Source: Streptococcus downei MFe28 (GTDB taxonomy: Bacteria > Bacillota > Bacilli > Lactobacillales > Streptococcaceae). Taken from it: a DNA stretch of 64,000 bases. The DNA lies in NCBI RefSeq assembly GCF_900459175.1, contig NZ_UHFA01000002.1, positions 1,612,001 to 1,676,000 on the forward strand. Direction: 5' to 3'. The position numbers and the translations under genes were made by a program. Positions within the stretch are counted from its first letter, which is position 1. Every line of letters starts with the position of its first letter. The notes under the pieces were generated by a model. That model was given only the letters and a program-made list of their open reading frames with translations, searched no databases and had not been told where the DNA came from. Of this stretch, positions 8,518-17,181 are shown piece after piece.

Positions 8518-9369
8518 TTATTTTAAATTCTTCGCTAATATCGCTAACATATTTTCCATTTCAACACCATCTGTCTTGACCAATCCTGTATCAACTTTAT
8601 TAAATAGTGAGTTAATGATAATCAGACGTTCATTTTCATTGATTGATTCACCATCATAAGTCAAGGCTTGGAAGAAGCGTGTCATAGCTGCTTTTTGCTC
8701 ATACTCAATAGCCAAATGGTTGTTTGACATTGACAATTTCACAAGTATTCTAATGATGTAAATAAAGAAGGAAATAATAGCAACTACAAAGAAAGATTGT
8801 GATAAGAACGGAATCTTTTTACTTATATCCAGTGGAAATTCATATAGAAACCATACTAGCATTGAAAAAATTAATGCCAACATTATTGAGGCTCCAACGA
8901 GGAAATATGTCCAAAACTTAGCCTTCTTCCGATAATTTTCAGCACGTAAATTCCAAAGTTTTTCAGGCTCTTCTAATTGTAATTTGTTTTTATATGTTTC
9001 TTCAAGCTCTCTTAACTTATTTTCTTTTTCTTCCTCCCATTTCTCCATGTTTTCAGTAAAATTATTCAAATACTGCTGATAAATGAAACTTTTAATTTCA
9101 TCGAGATTAAACTCTTCAATCTTTGAAAAGTGGCCTCTGATTTCATTTATCTTAGAATTGATATCATTCCAACTATTTGTAATGTCAATTGGAATCTCTT
9201 CATGCTCTATAGACTTCCAAATATCCAAATTTTGTTTTGAAATCCTTTCGAGTTCAATAAAGGTTAATTGTTTCTTCTCATAGTTTATAGAGTAATCATC
9301 ATCAACTTCAATTTCAAACCTAATTTTACTATCCATAAGATTAGCAATCTGCTGCTTTGTGTAAGTCAA
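8518..9369 (-). CDS. Two-TM coiled-coil membrane protein (DUF6161/SLATT-like) next to the reverse transcriptase
   Basis: The 283-residue protein has an acidic, Glu/Lys-rich N-terminal half with coiled-coil character (about 75-135), two closely spaced transmembrane helices at about 155-178 and 190-210, and a conserved-looking cytoplasmic tail (TRFFQALTYDG, LFNKVDTGLVKTDG). This layout resembles DUF6161 and SLATT-type two-TM proteins; the latter accompany some defence nucleotidyltransferases and reverse transcriptases and are thought to act as membrane effectors. The start is TTG at 9369, supported by GGAGGGAG 5-7 nt upstream. It has its own promoter at 9417-9422 and lies 92 nt ahead of the reverse transcriptase. 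The family assignment is from memory of pattern only. Confidence 0.7.
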   Translation of the reverse strand: MTYTKQQIANLMDSKIRFEIEVDDDYSINYEKKQLTFIELERISKQNLDIWKSIEHEEIPIDITNSWNDINSKINEIRGHFSKIEEFNLDEIKSFIYQQYLNNFTENMEKWEEEKENKLRELEETYKNKLQLEEPEKLWNLRAENYRKKAKFWTYFLVGASIMLALIFSMLVWFLYEFPLDISKKIPFLSQSFFVVAIISFFIYIIRILVKLSMSNNHLAIEYEQKAAMTRFFQALTYDGESINENERLIIINSLFNKVDTGLVKTDGVEMENMLAILAKNLK

Positions 9370-9416
9370 ATTATCTCCCTCCTAAAATTAGAATTGTAAC
9401 TTTTTTCTCATCCTCT

Positions 9417-9422
9417 ATTATA
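9417..9422 (-). promoter_or_regulatory. -10 element ahead of the membrane-protein/RT/hsdS unit
   Basis: TATAAT on the minus strand lies 48 nt before the TTG start at 9369 and just downstream of the hicB terminator, so a transcription unit appears to start here. Confidence 0.55.
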
Positions 9423-9455
9423 CACCTCTTCTAGTCCTCCCACCACTTATCCTAA

Positions 9456-9483
9456 CTAAAAAACACGACAGCCTCGTCGTGTT
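9456..9483 (-). terminator. Terminator after hicB
   Basis: Arms AACACGAC / GTCGTGTT with a six-base loop are followed on the minus strand by a run of six T. It separates hicB from the membrane-protein/reverse transcriptase unit. Confidence 0.8.
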
Positions 9484-9506
9484 GATTCATATCATTGCTA
9501 CTAAGA

Positions 9507-9965
9507 TTAACTATTACTGCCTAGCTTTTTATTGGCGATGGCGTCGGTTAGGGTCTGGGAAAAATTAAGTCCTAACTGACGCCCTAGTCTGTCGGCCCAG
9601 CGGGGGATGGTCAGGGTTTTCTTGATGGGCTCCTGGTTACCCCGATAGTTGGCCAGGTCCACGCTGACCATGGAGATAAAGGACTTATCAGGGTCATAGT
9701 TGAGGGTCATGTCCTCGTCATCCTTAAAGGGATTATTGACTTCCAGAGACAGGCTGTTGATGTCTGAGGGCTGAGCCAAGCTTCTGCCCTGCTCTAGGGC
9801 ATCTGCCAGGGTTATTCCCAGATAGTCACTAGCCATGAAGATGGCATGGGCTGGTGATTCCCCTTGGGTGGCTGAGAGCTCAATATCTGGAAAGCTGACA
9901 AAGTAAGGATTGGCTGACTCCTCGTTTGGGTCGTAGTAAAAGAGAGCGGGATAAGCGACTAGCAT
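9507..9965 (-). CDS. Orphan HicB-family antitoxin-like protein
   Basis: This 152-residue protein has the HicB N-terminal partial RNase-H-like fold (YPALFYYD...YFVSFPDIELSATQG...A) and a C-terminal DNA-binding segment (LTIPRWADRLGRQLG). A GGAGG box precedes the ATG at 9965. In HicAB modules a roughly 60-residue HicA mRNA interferase sits beside HicB; none is seen in the 100 nt upstream or the terminator-bounded region downstream. It may be a remnant antitoxin or a regulator or decoy. It has higher GC than the neighbouring low-GC reverse transcriptase genes. Confidence 0.75.
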   Translation of the reverse strand: MLVAYPALFYYDPNEESANPYFVSFPDIELSATQGESPAHAIFMASDYLGITLADALEQGRSLAQPSDINSLSLEVNNPFKDDEDMTLNYDPDKSFISMVSVDLANYRGNQEPIKKTLTIPRWADRLGRQLGLNFSQTLTDAIANKKLGSNS

Positions 9966-10067
9966 GATAGACCTCCTTCTGGATGGGGCTGGACTACTTA
10001 GATGAGGCCAGCTTGTTTTGATGATAGGTTTACCCCACCAAAGCTTAATGATTTCTGCCTCTTCCCT

Positions 10068-10571
10068 CTAAACAGATAAGTTAATTTCCCTAAAAAATTG
10101 ATTCATGTCAATACAGTTCACATTCAATTGGTGGCAAACATCAGGGATTTTTGCATTTCGACTAGGGCGTCCTTGATTTAGATTGGTAACCGGTTGCTCA
10201 CTCGTCACTACAGTATAGCCTTCTTCTTTAGAAATAGCGATTAACCAAGGGTCCGCAATTTTTTCATGTGCCCATCCCTTATCAGCTATTAAGGCTTCCT
10301 GTTTATAAAAGCCACATGTTTGGATATGCTCCAGAACTTCTCCCCATTCTTGAGCATAATCACGATGATCTAAAAGATCTTTATTGTAGTTTTCGGATAA
10401 CCAAGCTTTAAAAGCTTCATTTTGATAATTTTCAGAGACAACTATTTTAGGGATGATAACATTTTCATTTAATAGCTTTGGTAATTTTTGCCAAAAGCTG
10501 GGAAAGAATTCTTTTCGGTAATATCTATCATAGAAGTTGATGTAAATATTTGAATCTAATAGGTATTTCAA
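10068..10571 (-). CDS. PIN-like nuclease domain protein (DUF4411 type)
   Basis: The 167-residue protein starts YLLDSNIYINFY, a PIN-fold first strand with its acidic residue, has KIADPWLIAISKEEG (central acidic motif) and YTVVTSEQPV, and a terminal ID strand. PIN domains are Mg2+-dependent RNases and are common toxins. Its ATG overlaps the stop of the ImmA/IrrE gene by 4 nt, so the two are translated as a pair. The pairing of a DUF4411-type PIN protein with an XRE-ImmA/IrrE protease resembles a two-gene toxin-antitoxin or stress module. RNase activity is inferred from fold. Confidence 0.82.
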   Translation of the reverse strand: MKYLLDSNIYINFYDRYYRKEFFPSFWQKLPKLLNENVIIPKIVVSENYQNEAFKAWLSENYNKDLLDHRDYAQEWGEVLEHIQTCGFYKQEALIADKGWAHEKIADPWLIAISKEEGYTVVTSEQPVTNLNQGRPSRNAKIPDVCHQLNVNCIDMNQFFREINLSV

Positions 10572-11680
10572 GCAATCTTCCCTCCTTTAAGTAGAGCTTG
10601 ATAACCCTTATAGCCTACTCCAACAATATTGAAAGCATCGGTATAGGTTATCTTATTTTGTAAGACAGCATTGTTTACATAATTAAAGAAGTTGTGGTCC
10701 ATCCTAAAATTAAGATTTAATCGGTAATTACCGCCAGAATCTTCCTTGCGCTTGGGGCTGGATTCAAATTCCAGGTCAAGTTCTTTGATAATAGCATCAT
10801 ATTCCTTTTGACTTATGAACTGACAGTCCAACAACCGCCTTGTAATAACATACTGGCTAACCTCAAAAGAATGAGCCAGATGGCTTAATTGTTGCCGATA
10901 AGTCTGGTCTGCTGTTAGTAAATTATTTAGTTCCTGCTTGGGTACTAGAATTTCACCAGTAACTTTGTTTACCAAAGCCTCCAAAGAATTGCTTGACCTT
11001 GCTTCCTTTGATGTATATAAATCACTATCTCCTAGAAAGAGATGGACAAACTCATGGATTAAAGTAAAGAGCCGTCCAGTCTTTGAGTCCCTTTGGTTAA
11101 TAAAAATAATAGGTGCTTTGGAGTCTGATAGAGCAAATCCTCGAAATTCTGACAAATCAAGCTTTCGATGGCTATTATCTTTCACTTTTCCATTGAAAAA
11201 TACGAATACACCAGCTTGACTAATTTTTTCCCGATATTTTTCTAATCTTTTTTTACGGTCATCCATCCCAAGATGAGCCTGGACAGCATGCAATAAATCC
11301 TCACTACTGTCATTAATTGTGAATGACCCAACAAAATCCAAGCTATCTTCGATTTCAGATTTTAGGAATTCTTGCTTCTCTTGCATTTCTAAAATAGTAT
11401 CTCTTAACTCCGGACTCATATCATCAATAGTCTGCGAATTAATTGTTCGGAAATTAACGCTTGTTGCAGTTGAGTCAATCTTTTGCTTTAAAAGCAGGAC
11501 ACCTGTAGGTAGATTAAGACGCTTGGCAATTTTAGAAATCTGATTAAAAGTTGGCTTCTTCTTGCCCTCCAATATATCCTCTATTTTAGGGACATCTTTT
11601 CTTATTATTTCCATTGGGATATTGGATGCTTTGATATAGCTTTTTAAATTTTCCGTATTGATAGCCACTTCCTTAGCCAT
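10568..11680 (-). CDS. XRE-HTH and ImmA/IrrE metallopeptidase fusion
   Basis: This is a 370-residue protein. The N-terminal 65 residues form a degenerate XRE-type helix-turn-helix (KPTFNQISKIAKRLNLPTG). The central part has the zinc-peptidase motif HEFVH followed by LFLGDSD, characteristic of ImmA/IrrE, which cleave repressors. The C-terminal third (YRLNLNFRMD, ITYTDAFNIVGVGYKGYQALL) is helical. GGAGGTGG lies directly upstream of the ATG at 11680, and TGTTAAAAT about 60 nt upstream is a possible extended -10. It overlaps the PIN gene by 4 nt. It probably acts as the antitoxin/regulator of that pair; this is inferred from similar gene pairs. Confidence 0.85.
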   Translation of the reverse strand: MAKEVAINTENLKSYIKASNIPMEIIRKDVPKIEDILEGKKKPTFNQISKIAKRLNLPTGVLLLKQKIDSTATSVNFRTINSQTIDDMSPELRDTILEMQEKQEFLKSEIEDSLDFVGSFTINDSSEDLLHAVQAHLGMDDRKKRLEKYREKISQAGVFVFFNGKVKDNSHRKLDLSEFRGFALSDSKAPIIFINQRDSKTGRLFTLIHEFVHLFLGDSDLYTSKEARSSNSLEALVNKVTGEILVPKQELNNLLTADQTYRQQLSHLAHSFEVSQYVITRRLLDCQFISQKEYDAIIKELDLEFESSPKRKEDSGGNYRLNLNFRMDHNFFNYVNNAVLQNKITYTDAFNIVGVGYKGYQALLKGGKIA

Positions 11681-11930
11681 GTCTCCACCTCCTATCTCAT
11701 GATTGTCGTAAAAGCAAGACTTATACTACTTATATTTTAACATAGATATTATGGTAATTGGACTCCTTCTTAAACCTTAGCTAGTTTGTTGGCGGGAACC
11801 ATTGAGGTTTAATCCTTGGTATCCAATCACTTCATTTATTTTTTCGGATTTATTTTTGACTTTGCTCAAGTTCAGGACTTTTGAATAAGTGATAGGGCCA
11901 AGCCTAGGCTGGCAAAATCAGGACTCTAGC

Positions 11931-12194
11931 CTACTTATAGATGTCCCTCCTATGACCAAACTCTAAGGCCAGAATGATCAACTTGTCGTCCTCAATATCA
12001 CAAATCAAGCGATAGTCGCCGATACGATACCGCCACTCTCTAGCGTGATTGCCCGTCAGTCCTTTCCCAAACTGTCTAGGGTTGTCGCTTCCGTCTATAT
12101 GCTTGTCAATCCAAGAAAAGAGGAATCTCTGAACAGACTTATCCAACTTTTTAATTTGCTTCTGGGCTTTCTTGGAATAGCGAACCTGATACAT
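11931..12194 (-). CDS. RelE/ParE-family toxin
   Basis: The 87-residue protein shows the RelE fold: YSKKAQKQIKKLDKSVQ, GLTGNHAREWRYRIGDYRL and VIILALEFGHRRDIY-like ending (ILALEFGHRRDIY). Arg/Tyr/His residues needed for ribosome-dependent mRNA cleavage are present. The ATG begins immediately after the antitoxin stop codon, the classic antitoxin-first arrangement. It appears complete. Whether it cleaves mRNA (RelE) or targets gyrase (ParE) cannot be decided by eye. Confidence 0.88.
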   Translation of the reverse strand: MYQVRYSKKAQKQIKKLDKSVQRFLFSWIDKHIDGSDNPRQFGKGLTGNHAREWRYRIGDYRLICDIEDDKLIILALEFGHRRDIYK

Positions 12195-12416
12195 TTAGAA
12201 ACCTAATTCCTTTTTAAAATCTGCGTGAGAAAGAGTCTCTGGATCCTCTTGGTAGGCTCGATAGGCCTCTTGATAGAGTTTCAAATCATACTCATCTTCA
12301 ATGGCCTTTTCCAGAGACTTTTTAAAGAGGGTTGAAAGACTGACTCCTGTAATCTGAGCATAGGTTTTAAAGAAGTCTTCTTCATCTTTGTTTAATCTGA
12401 CTGTTACTGTACTCAT
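12195..12416 (-). CDS. RelB-like ribbon-helix-helix antitoxin
   Basis: This small protein has a ribbon-helix-helix N-terminus (STVTVRLNKDEEDFFKTYAQ, SLSTLFKKSLEKA) and a C-terminal toxin-binding tail ending DFKKELGF. The start is set at the second of two ATGs (12416), 7 nt after AAGGAG; the first ATG at 12419 has only 4-nt spacing. The longer open frame reaching 12467 lacks a ribosome binding site. It abuts the RelE-like gene and should autoregulate the pair. Confidence 0.85.
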   Translation of the reverse strand: MSTVTVRLNKDEEDFFKTYAQITGVSLSTLFKKSLEKAIEDEYDLKLYQEAYRAYQEDPETLSHADFKKELGF

Positions 12417-12538
12417 CATGCTTCTCCTTGTGTAACACATTGTAGCACCCCCTTTTGAAAAAGTCAAACTAAGTCTGTAAAAGACACCCTATCGAGTGCC
12501 TTCATTATTTATTCATAATTAATCCGATTTTTTTGCTC

Positions 12539-15535
12539 CTATTGCTTAGCTAACAGGGGATAGATGACCTCTTGGATGAGCTTAAGATAGTCTTCCTTGA
12601 TGGCCTTCTTGTATTTGAGGGGATTGAGGGGTTCAGCGACTTGGGCCTTATAGTCCTGATAGCGCTGGCTGGCGATCAGTTCGCTTTCGCCCGCTTGCTT
12701 TTGCGCCTTAGGGTTATAGTGCTTGGCCAGATAGTAGAGTTCCTCCTCACCGATATACCACTTCCTTGCCAGCTGGGTGACCTCTTGTTCAATGACCTGG
12801 TCAATCATTTCTTCCAAGAGCTCAGTCACCGACTGACCTTGGTAGCTCTGTGGGTCTTTCTGAATGGACTGCCAGAGCTGGCTGACCACCTTGGCCAACT
12901 CAGGCCGGCGCTTGGCTAGATCGGCGATATAGCTATCAATAGTTGTCAAGTCATCTGGTGAAAAGGACTTGACTTCCTTAGCATCTTGACCAATCAGGGC
13001 CTGAATCAGGTTGATAATATAGTCGTAGTTGATGTCATCAACCTGGACGGCCTCCAGCTCATACAGGATATCCAGTAAGTCATCATCAGTCTCCTCGTCA
13101 TCTTCTTGCCGTCTGAGCTTCAACTCCGCTAGAACATTTTGATAGACACCTAAGTAGCTATCTAACTTATCTTGGCTTAGCCCAGCTTCACTATAGACCT
13201 GGTCTTGGTCATACTGACCATAGACTTGAATGGAGGCAAATGCTTTGTCAAACTCCTGATAGGCCTTAGCAAACTGCTTGAGCTGGGCGGTATCCGCCAA
13301 GTCAGGATCAATGCCCAGACCTGCCTGTTCAGAGATATGGCTGCGGAATTGCGCCAGCTTATCATCAAACTTAGCCTTCTCATCCTCCCATTCAGGGGCC
13401 AGAACATAGTTCTCCCCGCCCTTGGAGTAGAGCCAGAGGGCCTTATCCACAGCTTCTTTAAAGGCCTTGGGCTGTTGGAAGGTGATAATCTGACCAAACT
13501 TCTTGTTCTTGTCAAAAATCCGATTGGTCCTGCTAAAGGCCTGAATCAAGTGCTGGGGCTTGAGGGGATTGCGGTCCATAAAGAGGGTCTGAAGGCAGGG
13601 AGCATCAAAACCAGTCAGGAGCCGGTCGACAACGATTACTAAGTCCAACTGCTCCTTGCGGTTGAGATAGCGGTCTTCCTTTCTGGCCAGACGTTTATTG
13701 ACATCGGTATTAAAGCCAGCCAAATCCGCTAGACCAAAATGGGTCCCAAATTCCTGATTATAGTCTTTTAGGGTCTCCTTCATCTTGTCTTGGTTGTAAG
13801 AAGAATCTTCCTCATTTTCTGTCAGAGACTAGGTGATGGTCATCTTTGGAAAATCAGGTAAGAGCTGCTTGGTCTTTTCAGAAATTTTCACACTGCTTCG
13901 ACCTTCTTTGACAGCCTTAATCAGGTCATAGTAGGCCTGGGCCTGCTTGATGGAGGAGACTGTCAAAATGGCATTGTAGGTCTTGCCGATACCATTGCGA
14001 AATCCGAAAAGACGGGCGGGTTTGCTTAGGATATAGCGAAGAACTTCCAGCATGTGCTCTTGGGACTCATAAACCGAGTCAGGGATGGACTTTTCATCCA
14101 GCTCTTCACCAACCGTGGTCTGGTATTCCACCCGAAAACCGAGAACAGCCCCGTCATGGATGGCATTTTTAACGGTATAGGTATGCAGACAGTTGCCGTA
14201 GAGTTCCTCGGTAGTCTGTGCCAGATCACCTAGGGCTGCTCGGCGATTTTCACCAAAGATAGGGGTACCGGTAAAGCCGTACCAGAGGGAATGGATAAAG
14301 AACTTGGACAGGGAGCGTTTGGCCTGAGGCGTTACTGCCCTGTGACACTCATCAACAACGAAAGCGACTCGCAGCTGACGAATCTTATCCTGATTTGCTT
14401 GGTAATGACCCTGATCAAACTTTCGCATCATGGCAGAAATTTTCTGAATGGTGGTTACCACCACCCGCCGTTCCTTACCGGCCAGAGTCTTAATCAGATC
14501 CTTGCTGGAATTGGTCTCATCAATGTCAATGGTATCATTCTGAGCATAGGAGAGAAAGCTAGAGGTTGTCTGGTCATCCAAATCCTTGCGGTCAACGATA
14601 AAAATCGTCTTATCAATGGAAGGGATAGTCAGGAGGTTTCTGGCTACCTTATAGGAAGTCAGGGTCTTGCCTGAACCGGTCGTATGCCAGACATAGCCGG
14701 ATTCTCCGCAATAGCTGGCTTCCTTGACCGCCTCAATAGCATGAATCTGGTAGGGCCGCAGCAAAATCAGGCTCTTCTTGCTATTATCCAGAACAGAGTA
14801 CTGCATGACCAGCTGGTGGGCTTGAGGGATGGATAGGACCGCTTGGGCAAAGTCAAATAGATTGAGAACGGGCTGATTTTCTGTATCAACCCACTTGGTT
14901 AAAAAGCGAGGATTGAGCTTATTCTCCTTGGCTGCTGCAATATAGCGGGTGTCTTCTATATTAGAGATGACGAACATCTGCAGGCTGGAAAAGATGCCAC
15001 GGAACTTGCCCTCCTTATCATATTTTTTGAGTTGATGAAAGGCATCCATGAAGGGGCTGTGCTGACTTTTCAGCTCTAATTGAATCAAGGGCAGGCCATT
15101 GATGAGGAAGGTGACATCCCCTCGGCGGTTATGGTCCAAGTCGTCTTCCGCAAAGGTCTTAACTTGATTGACAATCTCGTAGGAAGATTTTCCGCCAGCC
15201 ACATGGTCACGAAAGAGGACATCTAGATTGATGGTGCCCAGACGGGCATCTTCTCTTTGAATCCGAACCTTGGCAATGCCATTTTCTCCGACCAGCCACT
15301 TGGCTGCTTCATAGTAGTTGACAAAGTTGAGCTGGTTTTGAATTTGCGACTTCTCCTGCTGGGTCAAGGGGTGTCCATCTAGGGCAGGGACATTATTTTG
15401 CTCCAATTTGAGGAAAAAATTATCCCACAGCTCTGCTGGAGTCTTGAGATCTGGCCGATAGGTCCATTGACTGTCGCCACTTATTAGGGTCTGAATTAAA
15501 CGCTTTTCTTGCTGGGTTTCTTGATATTGGGGCAT
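12539..15535 (-). pseudogene. hsdR: Type I restriction endonuclease subunit HsdR, interrupted by one in-frame amber codon
   Basis: HsdR is the ATP-driven translocase and nuclease of type I systems. The two halves are in the same frame, 12539-13783 and 13829-15535, separated only by TAG at 13829-13831; the codons between (SLTENEEDSSYNQDK) continue family sequence, so a full 998-residue protein needs just one changed base (for example a Tyr codon TAC/TAT to TAG). The N-terminal part has the PD-(D/E)xK nuclease (D140, ELK 154-156), Walker A TGSGKT 286-291, DECH 395-398 and the TGTP helicase motif. The distal part has LTGFDAP and QAFSRTNR. Termination before the last helicase motifs should abolish translocation and cleavage unless suppressed. 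Confidence 0.92.
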
Positions 15536-15766
15536 CTTATGCCTTTCTAATCTAGTTTGATAATTTAATTATAGCATATCCAGAATTGCTGGAAGGCCAG
15601 CCTCAGATAATTTTAGGCAAGGAAGAAGTCCGAAACAAGGCTCCATAAGGACTTGATGACCACTCCTAGCCCTGCATCCAAAATGACTATAAGCTCCCTT
15701 TTTCATGATGGTCAGACCTACTCTACTTCTTTCATTCTCGGCCAAGTCATTTCATGGGCGGTTTTA

Positions 15767-15775
15767 TGCTACAAT
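15767..15775 (+). promoter_or_regulatory. Extended -10 promoter for birA
   Basis: TGCTACAAT lies 25 nt before the birA ATG and fits an extended -10 element. No strong -35 is present. Confidence 0.6.
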
Positions 15776-15800
15776 AAGAGAAGAGGAATGAGGAAATACT

Positions 15801-16742
15801 ATGAAAACCTATGAGAAAATTTACCAAATTTTGTGGGAGGCTCACGATTTCGTTAGTGGACAGGATTTGGCTGACCAGCTAGATGTCTCAAGGACGGCCA
15901 TTTGGAAATCTATGAAAACTCTTGAAAGCAAGGGCTTGGTTATTGAGCCCATCAAGAACCGAGGCTACCGGCTGCTTCTTGGTGACCTGCTCCTGCCTGA
16001 CGAAATTACATCAGCCACAGGCCTAAAGGTTTATCTCAATGAGACTTCTGCCTCCACTCAAGAGGATGCCAAGGAGGGCATTAAAAAAGGGCAGCCTTCT
16101 CCTGCCATTTATCTAGCTCCCAATCAAAGGTCGGCTCGAGGTCGTTTTTCACGCCCCTTCTTTTCTCCTGAATCGGGCGGCATCTATATGTCCCTCCACC
16201 TGCAACCCAACCTGCCCTACGACCAGGCTCCTGCCTATACCCTCATGGTAGCTTCCAGTATTGTCAAGGCTATTTCTCGACTGGCGGGCATCGACTGCCA
16301 GATTAAGTGGGTCAATGATATTTATCTGGGTCAAAAAAAGCTAGCTGGCATCCTGACCGAGGCGATTTCCTCCATTGAGACGGGACTGATTACTGATGTC
16401 ATTATTGGAATTGGGCTTAACTTCCTAGTGCCTGAATTTCCTGAGGACTTGCAGGACAAGGCTACTAGCCTCTTCACCAAACAAGCACCTATCAGCCGCA
16501 ATCAGCTGATTGCTGAAATCTGGAACATTTTCCAAAATACTCCTGAGCGAGATCTCATAAAAGTTTACAAAGAAAAATCACTCGTTCTGGATAAACGAGT
16601 GACCTTTGTGGAAAATCAATTATCTTATACTGGTCTAGCGACTGACATTACTGACAGCGGCCAGCTAGTCGTCCGGCTGGATGATGGTCAAGAAAAAGTC
16701 CTTAATTCTGGGGAAATTAGTCTCTCTTCTTGGGACTATTAG
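15801..16742 (+). CDS. birA: Biotin-protein ligase / biotin operon repressor BirA
   Basis: BirA makes biotinyl-AMP and attaches biotin to carboxyl carrier proteins such as AccB. The 313-residue protein starts with a winged helix (QDLADQLDVSRTAIWKSMKTLE), so it is the bifunctional type that can also repress. The ligase domain has GRFSRPFFSP in place of the common GRGRxGR loop, SGGIYMSL, and KWVNDIYLGQKKLAGILTE, which contains the catalytic Lys; a C-terminal SH3-like domain follows. GAGGAATGAGG lies before the ATG. It ends convergently with and overlaps by 26 nt the small membrane gene 16717-16938. Confidence 0.95.
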   Translation: MKTYEKIYQILWEAHDFVSGQDLADQLDVSRTAIWKSMKTLESKGLVIEPIKNRGYRLLLGDLLLPDEITSATGLKVYLNETSASTQEDAKEGIKKGQPSPAIYLAPNQRSARGRFSRPFFSPESGGIYMSLHLQPNLPYDQAPAYTLMVASSIVKAISRLAGIDCQIKWVNDIYLGQKKLAGILTEAISSIETGLITDVIIGIGLNFLVPEFPEDLQDKATSLFTKQAPISRNQLIAEIWNIFQNTPERDLIKVYKEKSLVLDKRVTFVENQLSYTGLATDITDSGQLVVRLDDGQEKVLNSGEISLSSWDY

Positions 16743-16938
16743 TCCCTTGGCCATGAGATAGGGATTTAAGCAATTCCTTGAGCAGACGGTCTGCCAGATA
16801 GGCATTCTGCAAATTGCGAATAATGAGGAAGGCCCAAAAGGCCGCCAACCAAAAATGTCCTGTAAGCAAGGCATCGCTGAAAAAGTAACTTTCAACAGCA
16901 CACCAGAGAGCCATGCTGATAAACTGTAATCGATTCAT
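16717..16938 (-). CDS. Small membrane protein of the streptococcal DUF3272 type
   Basis: The 73-residue protein has two hydrophobic stretches (FISMALWCAVESYFF and FWLAAFWAFLII) and a basic tail. It resembles the short DUF3272 proteins found beside dnaX in streptococci; function is unknown. It lies downstream of dnaX on the same strand and its last 26 nt overlap the end of birA. Confidence 0.65.
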   Translation of the reverse strand: MNRLQFISMALWCAVESYFFSDALLTGHFWLAAFWAFLIIRNLQNAYLADRLLKELLKSLSHGQGTNSPKKRD

Positions 16939-16957
16939 ATAAGGTCATTATAGCAGA

Positions 16958-16984
16958 AATTCCACCGCAATGGTGGATTTTTTT
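16958..16984 (+). terminator. Terminator in birA orientation
   Basis: Arms TCCACC / GGTGGA with a five-base loop precede seven T on the plus strand. It lies beyond the antisense small gene and would stop birA readthrough before dnaX. Confidence 0.6.
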
Positions 16985-17181
16985 ACGCTTATTACTATTT
17001 AGTGGGATTTTATTGACCGCTTGTTAAGAAGGAAAGCACATTTTCTGATTGGTGACTAGCCCAGTCAGACCTGATTTGATAGGGCTGGTTATTACTAATT
17101 AGTGAAAGGTTATCAACAACTGAGACCTCTTGCAGACAATCGGTATTTGCTCTGCTGAATCGGCCAGCAGTCTCAGTTCGT

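Noticed and set aside
12195..12467. Longer antitoxin start at 12467
   Set aside because: No ribosome binding site; ATG at 12416 has AAGGAG at good spacing and begins the ribbon-helix-helix domain.
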